Source: Actinomadura oligospora ATCC 43269 (GTDB lineage: Bacteria; Actinomycetota; Actinomycetes; Streptosporangiales; Streptosporangiaceae). From it: a stretch of DNA of 64,000 nucleotides. The notes under the pieces are model-generated. The model was not told the DNA's origin, did not search any database, and worked only from the letters and a program-made list of their open reading frames with translations. Shown piece by piece: positions 9,634 through 18,515 of this stretch. The DNA is taken from assembly GCF_000518265.1 (NCBI RefSeq), contig NZ_JADG01000003.1, positions 186,001 to 250,000 of the forward strand. The letters run 5' to 3'. Within the stretch, counting starts at the first letter, position 1, and each line of letters starts with the position of its first letter. The position numbers were made by a program, and so were the translations under genes.

Positions 9634-10407
9634 GTGGGCCTCTCCTGGATCCGCGCCTTCCGTCCGCGCCCCGCCGCGCGCCTGCGTCTGATCTGCTTCC
9701 CGAACGCGGGCGGGGCCGCCTCGGCCTTCCGTGACTGGCCCGACCTGCTGCCCCCGTCCGTCGAGCTGCTCGCCGTGCAGTACCCGGGCAGGCAGGACCG
9801 CTACGCCGAACCGCTCGTTCGGGACCTGACGGCGATGGCGGACGCGATCGCCGAGGAGGTCATGGCGGTGCTCGACCGCCCGGCGGCGCTGTTCGGGCAC
9901 AGCATGGGCGCCATCGTGGCGTTCGAGACGGCCCGGCGCGTCCGGCCGCGCTACCCGTCGCCGCTGGCGCACCTGTTCGCCTCGGCGTGCAAGGCCCCGG
10001 ACGCCCGCGTGCCCACCGGGCTGCGGTTCGACGACGAGGAGGTCAGGGCGTTCATCCACCGGCTCGGCGGCTCGGGCGCCGCGCCGCTCGCCGACGAGGG
10101 GCTCTGGCGGCTCACGCTGCCGATGCTGCGCAGCGACTTCCTGATGGCCGACGACTACCGCTACACGCCGGGCGCGCCGCTGACCTGCCCGATCACCGCC
10201 ATCGCCGGGGACGCCGACACCACGTTCACCGCCTCCGACGCGCCGCGCTGGGCGGCGCACACCGTCGGCGGGTTCGAGGCGCGGACCCTGCCGGGCGGCC
10301 ATTTCTACAACGAGGACGTCCCGGGGGACCTGGTGGCACTTCTGCTGGAGCGGTTGCGGGGGGATCTGGACGGCTCCGACGAGCGGGTGGAGGCGCGCGA
10401 TGCCTGA
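9634..10407 (+). CDS. Type II (editing) thioesterase
   Basis: A 257-residue alpha/beta-hydrolase. LFGHSMGA carries the nucleophilic Ser, and GGHFYNED near the end carries the catalytic His. The N-terminal LICFPNAGGAASAFRDW is typical of the stand-alone thioesterases of NRPS/PKS clusters, which remove misprimed or stalled acyl groups from carrier domains. It starts at GTG 9634, 3 nt after the oxygenase stop, and its end overlaps the downstream NRPS by 8 nt. Confidence 0.93.
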   Translation: MGLSWIRAFRPRPAARLRLICFPNAGGAASAFRDWPDLLPPSVELLAVQYPGRQDRYAEPLVRDLTAMADAIAEEVMAVLDRPAALFGHSMGAIVAFETARRVRPRYPSPLAHLFASACKAPDARVPTGLRFDDEEVRAFIHRLGGSGAAPLADEGLWRLTLPMLRSDFLMADDYRYTPGAPLTCPITAIAGDADTTFTASDAPRWAAHTVGGFEARTLPGGHFYNEDVPGDLVALLLERLRGDLDGSDERVEARDA

Positions 10408-13400
10408 ACTCGGCGAACCCGAACACAGCGGACACGAACTCGGCGGCCCCGGCCCCGGCCCCGGCCCCGGATCCGGTGAGCGGTTGCGGCTGTCTGCCGC
10501 CCAGACCGGGGTGTGGCTGGCGCACCAGCGCGACCCGTCCGGCCGCCGGTACGCCGTCGGCGAGTACCTGGAGATCCACGGGCCGGTGGACCGGCGGCTG
10601 ATGACGGAGGCGTGGCGGCGGCTGCGCGGCGAGGCCGACGTCCTGCGCGTCCGCTCGATCGAGGAGCGCGACGGGCTGTGGCAGGTCCTCGCCCCGGCGG
10701 ACGACGCGGACGGACCGGAACTGCCGTATGCCGACGTCGCTGGGGAAGCCGAACCGGACGCGGCGGCGCTGGCCCTGATGCGGGCCGACATGGACCGGCC
10801 GTTCGACCTGGCCACCGGGCCCCTCAGCTCGTTCATGCTGCTCAAGCGGGCGGACGACCGCTACACCTTCTACCACCGCTACCACCACGCCGTCGCGGAC
10901 GGCTTCGGCTACTCACTCGTCCCGCGGCGGCTCGCGGCGATCTACACGGCGCTGGAGCGGGGCGAAGAACCCGGCCCCTCGGGGTTCGGATCGCTCGCCG
11001 GGCTGGTCGCGGAGGACGCCGCCTACCGCGCCTCCGACGACTTCGTCCGGGACCGCGCGTACTGGACGGAACGCTTCGCCGACATGCCCGCGCCGACCCG
11101 CCTGATCCGCGGCTCCGCCCGGCCAGGGGAGCGCGACACCCGGCAGCGGCTGCGCCGGACCGGCGCCCTGAGCCCCGGGATGACCGCCGCCCTCCGCGCG
11201 GTCGCGCGGGACGCGCGCACGGGCTGGCCCGTGGTCTTCGTGGCGGCCGTGGCCGCCTACCTCGCCCGGATGACCGGACGGCGCGAGGTCGTCCTCGGCC
11301 TGCCGGTGACCGGGCGGACCTCCCCGTCCGCGCGCCGCACGCCCGGGATGCTGGCCAACACCGTCCCGCTGCGGATCGAGGTCCCCCCGCAGGCGAGCCT
11401 GGCCGACCTGCTGCCCGTGGTCGGCGCGGAGTTCGGCGCGGCGCTCGCGCACCAGCGCTACCGGCACGAGGACCTGTGCCGTGACCTCGGGCTGACCGGG
11501 GACGACCGGGGCTTCCTGGGCGCGATGGTCAACATCCTGACGTTCCCGCGCGGAACGGCCTTCGGGGGAGCGCCCGCGACCGCCCACAACCTGTCGTCCG
11601 GGCCCGCCGTCGATCTCACCTTCGGCGTGTACGACGGGGCCGAGGACGGCGGCGCGGCGATCGCCTTCGACGCCAACCCCGACTTCTACGACGAGGACGA
11701 CGTCGCCGACCACCGGGACCGGTTCCCCCGGTTCCTCGCCGCCGCCGTGGCGGACCCCGCACGGCCGGTCGGCGAGATCGACCTGCTGACACCGTCCGAG
11801 CGGGACACGCTGCTGCACCGCTGGAACGACTCGGCGCGCTCCCGGGACCGCGACGGCACGCTGCACGGACGCTTCGCCGCGCAGGCCGCCGCGACGCCCG
11901 GCGCGGTCGCGCTGGAGTCCGACGGAGCGGCCCTGACCTTCGGAGAGCTGGACGCGCGGTCGTCCGACCTGGCGTCCCGGCTGCGCGCGATCGGCGTCGG
12001 CCCCGAGCGGTTCGCGGCCCTGGTGATCCCCCGGTCGCCGGAGTTCGTCGTGGCGATGCTGGCGGTCCTCAAGGCGGGCGGCGGCTACCTGCCGGTCGAC
12101 CCGGAGTATCCGGCCGAGCGGATCCGCCACATGCTGGAGGACTCCGCCCCGATCTGCGTGATCACCGGCGCCGGGGCCGGGGCGCCGGACGTCCCGGGCC
12201 CCGCGCGCGTGGACCTGGACGCGGACGCCCGGGTGCGCTCGCTCACCCCGGGCCAGCTCCCCACGACCTCCGCCCAGCCCCCGGACGACCCCGCCCCCGC
12301 CGAAGCCACCTCCACCGAAGCCGACGACGCCCACCCGGCCTACGTCATCTACACCTCAGGATCGACCGGCCTGCCCAAGGGCGTCGTCGCCACGCACGCC
12401 GGGGTGGTCAACCTCGCCGCCGACCACATCGAGCGGTTCCTGATCGCCCCCGGAACCCGGATGTTCCAGCTGAACTCGCCCAGCTTCGACGCGTCCGTCG
12501 CCGACATCTGGCCCGCGCTGCTGTCGGGCGCGACGCTCGTGCTGGCCCCGGCCGGGCGTCCGCCGCTGGGCGAGGAGCTGGTCCGGCGGCTCGCCGAGGA
12601 CCGGATCACGCACGCCGCCCTGCCGCCCGTGGTGCTCGCGGGCCTGCCCGAGCCCGACCTGCCCGGCCTGGTCACGCTGGCCACCGGCGGCGAGGTGTCC
12701 GAGCCGGAGGTGGTGGCGCGCTGGGCGGCGGGCCGCCGGATGATCAACGTGTACGGGCCCACCGAGGCCACCGTCGCCGCGACCGCGAGCGACCCGATCC
12801 GCGGCCGGGAGCGTCCGCCGATCGGCCGTCCCGTCTCCAACACGCGGGTGTACGTGCTCGACCCCGGCCTGCGGCTCCTGCCGCCGGGCGTGCCGGGCGA
12901 GCTGTTCGTCGCCGGGGACGGCCTGGCCCGGGGCTACCTGCGCAGGCCCGCGCTGACCGCCGACCGCTTCGTCCCGTGCCCGTACGAGCCGCCCGGCGGG
13001 CGCATGTACCGGACCGGGGACCTGGTGCGGTGGCGGCCCGACGGGTGCCTGGAGTACCTGGGCCGCACCGACGACCAGGTGAAGGTGCGCGGCTTCCGGA
13101 TCGAGCCCCGCGAGATCGAGACGGTCCTGATCGGGCATCCCGCGGTGCGCGCCGCCGCCGTCGTGGCCCGGGAGGACCGGCCGGGCGACCGGCGGCTCGC
13201 CGCCTACGCGGTGCTCGAGCCGGGACGGGACGCGCGGCCCGCCGACCTGCGCGAGTTCGCGGCCGGGGCGCTGCCGGACTTCATGGTCCCCGCCGCCGTC
13301 GTCGTCCTCGACGAGCTGCCGGTCACGCCGAACGGCAAGGTCGACCACCGCGCGCTGCCCAAGCCCGACTTCGCCGCGCCGGTCACCGGACGGCCGCCGC

Positions 13401-16400
13401 GCACCGCCGCCGAGCGGACGCTGTGCGCGCTGGTCGCCGAGGTCCTCGGCCTGGAGGCGGTCGGCGCGGACGACTCCTTCTTCGACCTCGGCGGCGACAG
13501 CGTCATGGCGCTGCAGCTGGTCTCCCGGGCGCACGAGGCCGGGCTGCGGATCTCCTCCCGGGAGGTGTTCGAGCACCGGACCGCGGCGGGCCTCGCGGCG
13601 GCGGTCCGCGACGCCGACGCCGGGACGGCCGAACCGCCCGGGGAGCGCCTCGGGACCGTCCAGGCCACCCCGATCGTCCGGTGGCTGCTGGAGACGGCGG
13701 ACGAGATCGACGGCTTCCACCAGTCGGTGCTGCTCCGCGCGCCCGCGGGCCTCGGCGGCGGGCGGCTCGCGGCGGCGCTGAAGGCGCTGCTCGACCACCA
13801 CGACGCGCTCCGCCTGACGCTGCGTCCGGACGGGTCGCTCGAGATCCCCCCGCCGTCCGGGCCGGACGCCGTCCCGCCCCTCACCCGCGTCGACGTCGCC
13901 GGGCTCGGCGAGGACGAGACCGCCGCGGTCGTCGCCGCCGAGGCCGCCGCCGCGCGGTCCCGGCTCGCGCCCCGCGAGGGCGCGACGCTCCAGGCCGTGT
14001 GGTTCGACGCCGGGGCGAGCACCCCGGGACGGCTCCTGCTGGTCGTCCACCACCTGGCCGTGGACGGGGTGTCCTGGCGGATCCTGCTGCCCGACCTGGT
14101 CACGGCGTTCGACGGCGGTGTCCTGCCGCCGGTGCCGACCTCGTTCCGGCGCTGGGCGAACGGGCTCGCCGCCACCGCGCCCGCCCACGCGGGCGAGCTC
14201 GACCACTGGACGCGGACCCTGGACCGGCCCGACCCGCCCCTGGCCAGGCGGCCCCTCGATCCTGCCGCCGACCGTGCCGGGGAGGCCGGGCGGCTCCGGC
14301 TGCGCCTGCCCGCGGACGTGAGCGCGCCGCTGCTGACACGCGTCCCGGCCGCCTACCGGGCGGGCGCGGCGGACGTCCTTCTCACCGGCCTGGCGCTGGC
14401 GGTCGCCGAGTGGCGGGGCCGCACCGGCCGGACGACCGTGCCCGACGTGTTGCTGGACGTGGAGGGCCACGGCCGCGAGGAGTCGGTGGTGCCGGGCGCG
14501 GACCTGTCCCGCACGGTCGGCTGGTTCACCAGCGCCCATCCGGTGCGGCTCGAGCCGGGCCTTGCGTCCTGGGACGAGGTCGTCGCGGGCGGCCCGGCCG
14601 CCGGGACCGTGCTCAAGCGCGTCAAGGAGTCGATGCGGGCCGTCCCCGCCCACGGGCTGGGCCACGGCCTGCTCCGGTACCTCGACCCGGAGAGCGGCCC
14701 CGAGCTCGCCAAGTTCGCCGCGCCGCAGATCGCGTTCAACTACCTCGGACGCTTCGACCTGGACGGGAACGGCGACTGGAGCCCGATCGAGGTCGAGGGC
14801 GGAGCCGATCCGCGGATGCCGCTCACCCACGTCCTCGGGTTCGACGTCATCGCCCGTGACCAGGCGGGCGACGGCGGCCCCGAGCTGGAGGCCACGGTGA
14901 CCTGGGCGCCGGGCCTCCTGGACCGGGACGACGTGGCCGCGCTCGCCGACCTGTGGACGGCGGCGCTGCACGGCCTGGCCAAGCACACCGGCGCCGGACG
15001 CACGCCGTCCGACGTGCCCGCGACCGGCCTCGACCAGGCACGGATCGAGGAACTCGAGGCCGCCCATCCCGGCCTGGCCGACCTCCTGCCCCTGGCGCCG
15101 ATGCAGGAGGCGCTGCTGTCGCACGCCTTCCTCACCGAGCACGAGGTGGACGTCTACAGCGCCCAGCTGCGCTTCGACCTCGAAGGCCCGCTCGACCCGG
15201 CGGCCCTGCGCACGGCCGCGGCGGCGGTGCTCGCCCGGCACGCCAACCTCCGCGCGGCCTTCCGCTACGACGGGCTGACGCGGCCCGTCCAGGTGCTGTG
15301 CGCCGAGATGGCCCCGCCGTGGACCGAGGTCGACCTGACCGCCCTGGGGGAGTCCGCCGCGTCGGCCGAGGCCACCTGCCTCGCCGAGCGGGAACGCGCC
15401 CAGCGCTTCGACATGGCACGGCCGCCCCTGCTGCGCTTCCTCCTGCTCAGGCTCGCGCCGGAGCGGTACCGGCTGGTGCTGACCATCCACCACATCCTGT
15501 GGGACGGCTGGTCCACCCCGGTCCTGCTGGAGGAGCTGTTCACGCTGTACGAGCGGGGCGGCGACACGTCCGGCCTGCCGCGCGTCACCCGCTACGGCGA
15601 CTACCTCGGCTGGCTGGACGGGCAGGACGCCGACGCCGCGGCGACCGCCTGGACGGACGCGCTGAACGGCCTCACCGAACCCACCCTGGTCGCCCCCGCC
15701 GTCGAGGACCTGCCGTCCGCGCCCCAGGACCAGATCCGCAGCGGCCTGGACGAGGAGGCGACCGCCGCGCTCACCGCCTGGGCGCGCCGCAACGGGCTCA
15801 CCCTGAACACCGTCGTCCAGGGCGCGTGGGGGCTGCTGCTCTCACACGCGACCGGACGGGACGACGTGGTGTTCGGCGGCTCGGTCTCCGGCCGTCCGCC
15901 CGAGCTGCCCGGGGTCGAGCGGATGGTGGGCCTGTTCACCAACCTGGTCCCGGTGCGCCTCGCGCCACGCGACGGCGAGACCGTCCTCGCGTTCCTCACC
16001 CGGACGCAGGACGAGCAGGCCGCCCTCATCCCGCACCACCACCTCGGCCTGGCGGAGATCCAGCGGCGGGCGGGCGAGGGCGCGCGTTTCGACAGCACGA
16101 TGGTGTGCGTCAACTACCCCCTGGACGTCGCGGCGCTCGGCTCGCCGCTGCGCGAGGTCAGGCTCGCGGGCCTGGAGGTCGACGAGGGCACCCACTACCC
16201 GCTCCGCCTCATCGCGATCCCCGGCCCCCGGCTCGAACTGTGGCTCGGCTACCGGTCCGACGCGTTCGAGCGGGCCGAGATCGAGCGCCGGGCGGCCCGG
16301 CTGACCCGGCTGCTGGAGAACCTCGCGGCCGATCAGGACCGTCCCGTCCGCGAGATCGACGTGCTCACCCCCGAGGAGCGGCAGCGCCTCCTGATCGAGT

Positions 16401-16420
16401 GGGGAGGCTACGGCCAGTAG
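10400..16420 (+). CDS. Nonribosomal peptide synthetase: C-A-PCP-E-C
   Basis: A 2006-residue synthetase. Domains: C ~30-460 with intact HHAVADG (H162-H163); A ~485-1000 (YTSGSTGLPKG; NVYGPTEAT; hand-read pocket D-A-A-A-A-G-V-V-A, not assigned); PCP with DLGGDS Ser1034; epimerisation domain ~1060-1490 (HHLAVDG at ~1217); terminal condensation domain ~1530-1990 with intact HHILWDG (~1697). The module therefore loads one residue and makes it D. The last C domain is not followed by an A domain: the protein ends about where the A domain normally begins (TPEERQRLLIEWGG). It must hand its D-aminoacyl chain to a partner A-PCP protein in trans. The first C domain could accept the fatty acyl starter from the downstream ACP (inference). 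Confidence 0.94.
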   Translation: MPELGEPEHSGHELGGPGPGPGPGSGERLRLSAAQTGVWLAHQRDPSGRRYAVGEYLEIHGPVDRRLMTEAWRRLRGEADVLRVRSIEERDGLWQVLAPADDADGPELPYADVAGEAEPDAAALALMRADMDRPFDLATGPLSSFMLLKRADDRYTFYHRYHHAVADGFGYSLVPRRLAAIYTALERGEEPGPSGFGSLAGLVAEDAAYRASDDFVRDRAYWTERFADMPAPTRLIRGSARPGERDTRQRLRRTGALSPGMTAALRAVARDARTGWPVVFVAAVAAYLARMTGRREVVLGLPVTGRTSPSARRTPGMLANTVPLRIEVPPQASLADLLPVVGAEFGAALAHQRYRHEDLCRDLGLTGDDRGFLGAMVNILTFPRGTAFGGAPATAHNLSSGPAVDLTFGVYDGAEDGGAAIAFDANPDFYDEDDVADHRDRFPRFLAAAVADPARPVGEIDLLTPSERDTLLHRWNDSARSRDRDGTLHGRFAAQAAATPGAVALESDGAALTFGELDARSSDLASRLRAIGVGPERFAALVIPRSPEFVVAMLAVLKAGGGYLPVDPEYPAERIRHMLEDSAPICVITGAGAGAPDVPGPARVDLDADARVRSLTPGQLPTTSAQPPDDPAPAEATSTEADDAHPAYVIYTSGSTGLPKGVVATHAGVVNLAADHIERFLIAPGTRMFQLNSPSFDASVADIWPALLSGATLVLAPAGRPPLGEELVRRLAEDRITHAALPPVVLAGLPEPDLPGLVTLATGGEVSEPEVVARWAAGRRMINVYGPTEATVAATASDPIRGRERPPIGRPVSNTRVYVLDPGLRLLPPGVPGELFVAGDGLARGYLRRPALTADRFVPCPYEPPGGRMYRTGDLVRWRPDGCLEYLGRTDDQVKVRGFRIEPREIETVLIGHPAVRAAAVVAREDRPGDRRLAAYAVLEPGRDARPADLREFAAGALPDFMVPAAVVVLDELPVTPNGKVDHRALPKPDFAAPVTGRPPRTAAERTLCALVAEVLGLEAVGADDSFFDLGGDSVMALQLVSRAHEAGLRISSREVFEHRTAAGLAAAVRDADAGTAEPPGERLGTVQATPIVRWLLETADEIDGFHQSVLLRAPAGLGGGRLAAALKALLDHHDALRLTLRPDGSLEIPPPSGPDAVPPLTRVDVAGLGEDETAAVVAAEAAAARSRLAPREGATLQAVWFDAGASTPGRLLLVVHHLAVDGVSWRILLPDLVTAFDGGVLPPVPTSFRRWANGLAATAPAHAGELDHWTRTLDRPDPPLARRPLDPAADRAGEAGRLRLRLPADVSAPLLTRVPAAYRAGAADVLLTGLALAVAEWRGRTGRTTVPDVLLDVEGHGREESVVPGADLSRTVGWFTSAHPVRLEPGLASWDEVVAGGPAAGTVLKRVKESMRAVPAHGLGHGLLRYLDPESGPELAKFAAPQIAFNYLGRFDLDGNGDWSPIEVEGGADPRMPLTHVLGFDVIARDQAGDGGPELEATVTWAPGLLDRDDVAALADLWTAALHGLAKHTGAGRTPSDVPATGLDQARIEELEAAHPGLADLLPLAPMQEALLSHAFLTEHEVDVYSAQLRFDLEGPLDPAALRTAAAAVLARHANLRAAFRYDGLTRPVQVLCAEMAPPWTEVDLTALGESAASAEATCLAERERAQRFDMARPPLLRFLLLRLAPERYRLVLTIHHILWDGWSTPVLLEELFTLYERGGDTSGLPRVTRYGDYLGWLDGQDADAAATAWTDALNGLTEPTLVAPAVEDLPSAPQDQIRSGLDEEATAALTAWARRNGLTLNTVVQGAWGLLLSHATGRDDVVFGGSVSGRPPELPGVERMVGLFTNLVPVRLAPRDGETVLAFLTRTQDEQAALIPHHHLGLAEIQRRAGEGARFDSTMVCVNYPLDVAALGSPLREVRLAGLEVDEGTHYPLRLIAIPGPRLELWLGYRSDAFERAEIERRAARLTRLLENLAADQDRPVREIDVLTPEERQRLLIEWGGYGQ

Positions 16421-16452
16421 GCACCAGGCGTCCCGTCCCCCGTCGGACCCCC

Positions 16453-16486
16453 TCTGTGGAGACCCCCATTCTGTGGAGACCCCCAT
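16453..16486 (+). repeat. Perfect 17-bp tandem duplication over a ribosome binding site
   Basis: tctgtggagacccccat occurs at 16453-16469 and again at 16470-16486. Each copy contains GGAG at the same distance from an AT-initial triplet. The second copy ends in the ATG of the antiporter gene; the first ends in ATT. 17 bp is not a multiple of three, so the two potential starts lie in different frames. Confidence 0.9.
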
Positions 16487-17813
16487 GCCCCTTGCCTCAT
16501 CCCCCGTCCCCCCACTGCCCCCGCACCAGCTCCTGATCTTCCTGCTCCAGGTCTTCGCGCTGCTCGGACTCGCGATCCTCATGGGACGCGCCGCCGCCCG
16601 CATCGGCATGCCCGCCCTCGTCGGGGAACTGCTGGTGGGACTGCTGCTCGGCCCGTCGCTGCTCGGCCACATCGCGCCCGACCTGTCCGGCTGGCTGCTG
16701 CCGCGCGAGGCCGGCCAGATGCACCTGCTCGACGCGTTCGGCCAGATCGGCGTCCTGCTCCTGGTCGGCATCACCGGCAGCCACCTGGACTTCGCCATGG
16801 TGCGCAGGCGCGGCCGGACCGCCGCCCAGGTCAGCCTCAGCGGACTGCTCATCCCGCTGGCGCTCGGCGTCGGGGTCGGCTACCTGGTGCCGGGCTCGCT
16901 GGTGCCGGACAGCGTCGACCGGCCGGTCTTCGCGCTGTTCCTGGGCGTGGCCATGTGCGTGAGCGCCATCCCGGTCATCGCCAAGACGCTGACCGACATG
17001 AACCTGCTGCACCGCAACATCGGGCAGCTGACGCTCGCCGCCGGGATCGTCGACGACATCATCGGCTGGCTGCTGCTGTCGGTCGTGTCGGCGCTCGCGG
17101 TGTCGCACCTGGACGGCGGCCGGCTCGGGCTCTCCCTGCTCTACCTGGCGCTGGTCGTGGCGTTCGCCGCGCTTCCCGGACGGCCCCTGGCGCGGTGGAT
17201 CCTCCAGCGCGCGGGCGCCTCGGCCGGGCCCGGCGGCACCGTCGCCGCCGCCACGGCGCTGATGCTCGGCGGCGCGGCGGCCACCCAGGCGATGGGGCTC
17301 GAGGCGGTCTTCGGGGCGTTCGTGGCGGGCATCGTCATCGGCACCTGCGGGGCGATCGAACCGCACGCCCTGGCGCCGCTGCGGACGGTGGTGCTGGGCG
17401 TGCTCGCCCCGGTGTTCTTCGCCACGGTCGGGCTGCGCGTGGACCTGTCCGCGCTCGCCCGTCCCGAGGTGCTGGGCACCGGCCTCGCCGTGCTGGCGGT
17501 CGCGATCCTCGGCAAGTTCGGCGGCGCCTACCTCGGCGCCCGGCTCGGGCGGCTCGGCCGCTGGGAGGCGCTCGCGCTCGGGGCCGGGATGAACGCGCGC
17601 GGCGTCATCGAGGTGGTCGTCGCGATGGCCGGGCTGAACCTCGGCGTGCTGAGCGGAGAGACGTTCACGATCGTGATCCTGGTCGCCGTCGTGACCTCGC
17701 TCATGGCGCCGCCGATCCTGCGCGTGGCCATGGCGCGCGTCGAGCACACCGCCGAGGAGCGGCTCCGCGGCGCCGCCCTGCTCGGGCCCGAGGCCGGAGA
17801 GCGGATCGGGTGA
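16485..17813 (+). CDS. Cation:proton antiporter, CPA2 family
   Basis: A 442-residue membrane protein with about 12 transmembrane segments and the conserved GIVDDIIGW stretch that carries the adjacent acidic residues of CPA2 (KefB/NapA-like) antiporters. I chose ATG 16485 over GTG 16473 because GGAG is 6 nt upstream. Na+/H+ antiporters recur in actinomycete glycopeptide and lipopeptide clusters, where export or ion homeostasis has been proposed. It lies 64 nt after the NRPS and is followed within 5 nt by the flavin reductase, so it sits in the same transcription unit. Confidence 0.88.
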   Translation: MPLASSPVPPLPPHQLLIFLLQVFALLGLAILMGRAAARIGMPALVGELLVGLLLGPSLLGHIAPDLSGWLLPREAGQMHLLDAFGQIGVLLLVGITGSHLDFAMVRRRGRTAAQVSLSGLLIPLALGVGVGYLVPGSLVPDSVDRPVFALFLGVAMCVSAIPVIAKTLTDMNLLHRNIGQLTLAAGIVDDIIGWLLLSVVSALAVSHLDGGRLGLSLLYLALVVAFAALPGRPLARWILQRAGASAGPGGTVAAATALMLGGAAATQAMGLEAVFGAFVAGIVIGTCGAIEPHALAPLRTVVLGVLAPVFFATVGLRVDLSALARPEVLGTGLAVLAVAILGKFGGAYLGARLGRLGRWEALALGAGMNARGVIEVVVAMAGLNLGVLSGETFTIVILVAVVTSLMAPPILRVAMARVEHTAEERLRGAALLGPEAGERIG

Positions 17814-17817
17814 GGTC

Positions 17818-18507
17818 ATGAGGCCAGGCGAGACCGCGCGTCGCGGCGACGGCACGGCGCCCCACGTGGTGTTCCTCAGCGGGACCCTGCACGCCGGATC
17901 CAAGGCCGACCGGATCGCGGCCTGGTGCGCGCGACGCTGCCGCGGCGCCACGACGACGGTCTTCACCGGCGAGGACCTGGAGTTCCCGCACTACCGGTAC
18001 GGGCTGAGCGGCCGCCACCCCCAGCTGACCCGGTACCTGTACGAACTCGCGAACTCCGACGGGGTCGTGCTGCTCTCCCCGGCCTACCACGGCACGATCT
18101 CGGGGCTGCTGAAGAACGCCCTCGACTACGCCAACGACCTCGCGCAGGAGCGCCGCCCGTTCCTGCAGGACAGGTCCATCGGGTGCGTCGCGCTCGCGCT
18201 CGGCGACCAGGGCGCCGCCTCCACGCTCGCCACGCTGCGGACGGTCGCCCACGCGCTGCGGGGCTGGCCGACGCCCCTCGGCGTGACGCTCACCGCCGCG
18301 ACCGCGGCGCTGCGCCCGGACGGCGAGCCCGCGAGGCCCGAGACCAGGGACCGCCTCGACCTCATGCTCGGCCAGGTCATGGCGGTCGCGAGGCGCAACG
18401 CCGAGGCCCGGCGGCGGTTCCGGGTACGGGCCGCGCTCGGACCGGAACCCGTGCGCGCCGACACCCTGCTGGCCCAACACGCCGCCGGCCGACACCACCA
18501 CGAGTGA
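17818..18507 (+). CDS. NADPH-dependent FMN reductase-like flavoprotein
   Basis: A 229-residue flavodoxin-fold protein. The phosphate-binding loop resembles LSGTLHAGSKADR (~residues 19-31), and SPAYHGTISGLLKNALDY is the hallmark of the NADPH:FMN/quinone reductase family. In this operon it could supply reduced flavin to the halogenase or serve fatty-acyl desaturation; both are inference. A homologous reductase accompanies lipid-starter genes in some lipopeptide clusters. Start ATG 17818 follows the antiporter by 4 nt. The C-terminus is His-rich. Confidence 0.82.
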   Translation: MRPGETARRGDGTAPHVVFLSGTLHAGSKADRIAAWCARRCRGATTTVFTGEDLEFPHYRYGLSGRHPQLTRYLYELANSDGVVLLSPAYHGTISGLLKNALDYANDLAQERRPFLQDRSIGCVALALGDQGAASTLATLRTVAHALRGWPTPLGVTLTAATAALRPDGEPARPETRDRLDLMLGQVMAVARRNAEARRRFRVRAALGPEPVRADTLLAQHAAGRHHHE

Positions 18508-18515
18508 GGATGACG

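Noticed and set aside
12356..15493. Another >1000-residue antisense frame opposite the second NRPS
   Set aside because: Same compositional artefact; the sense strand carries A, PCP, E and C domain motifs.
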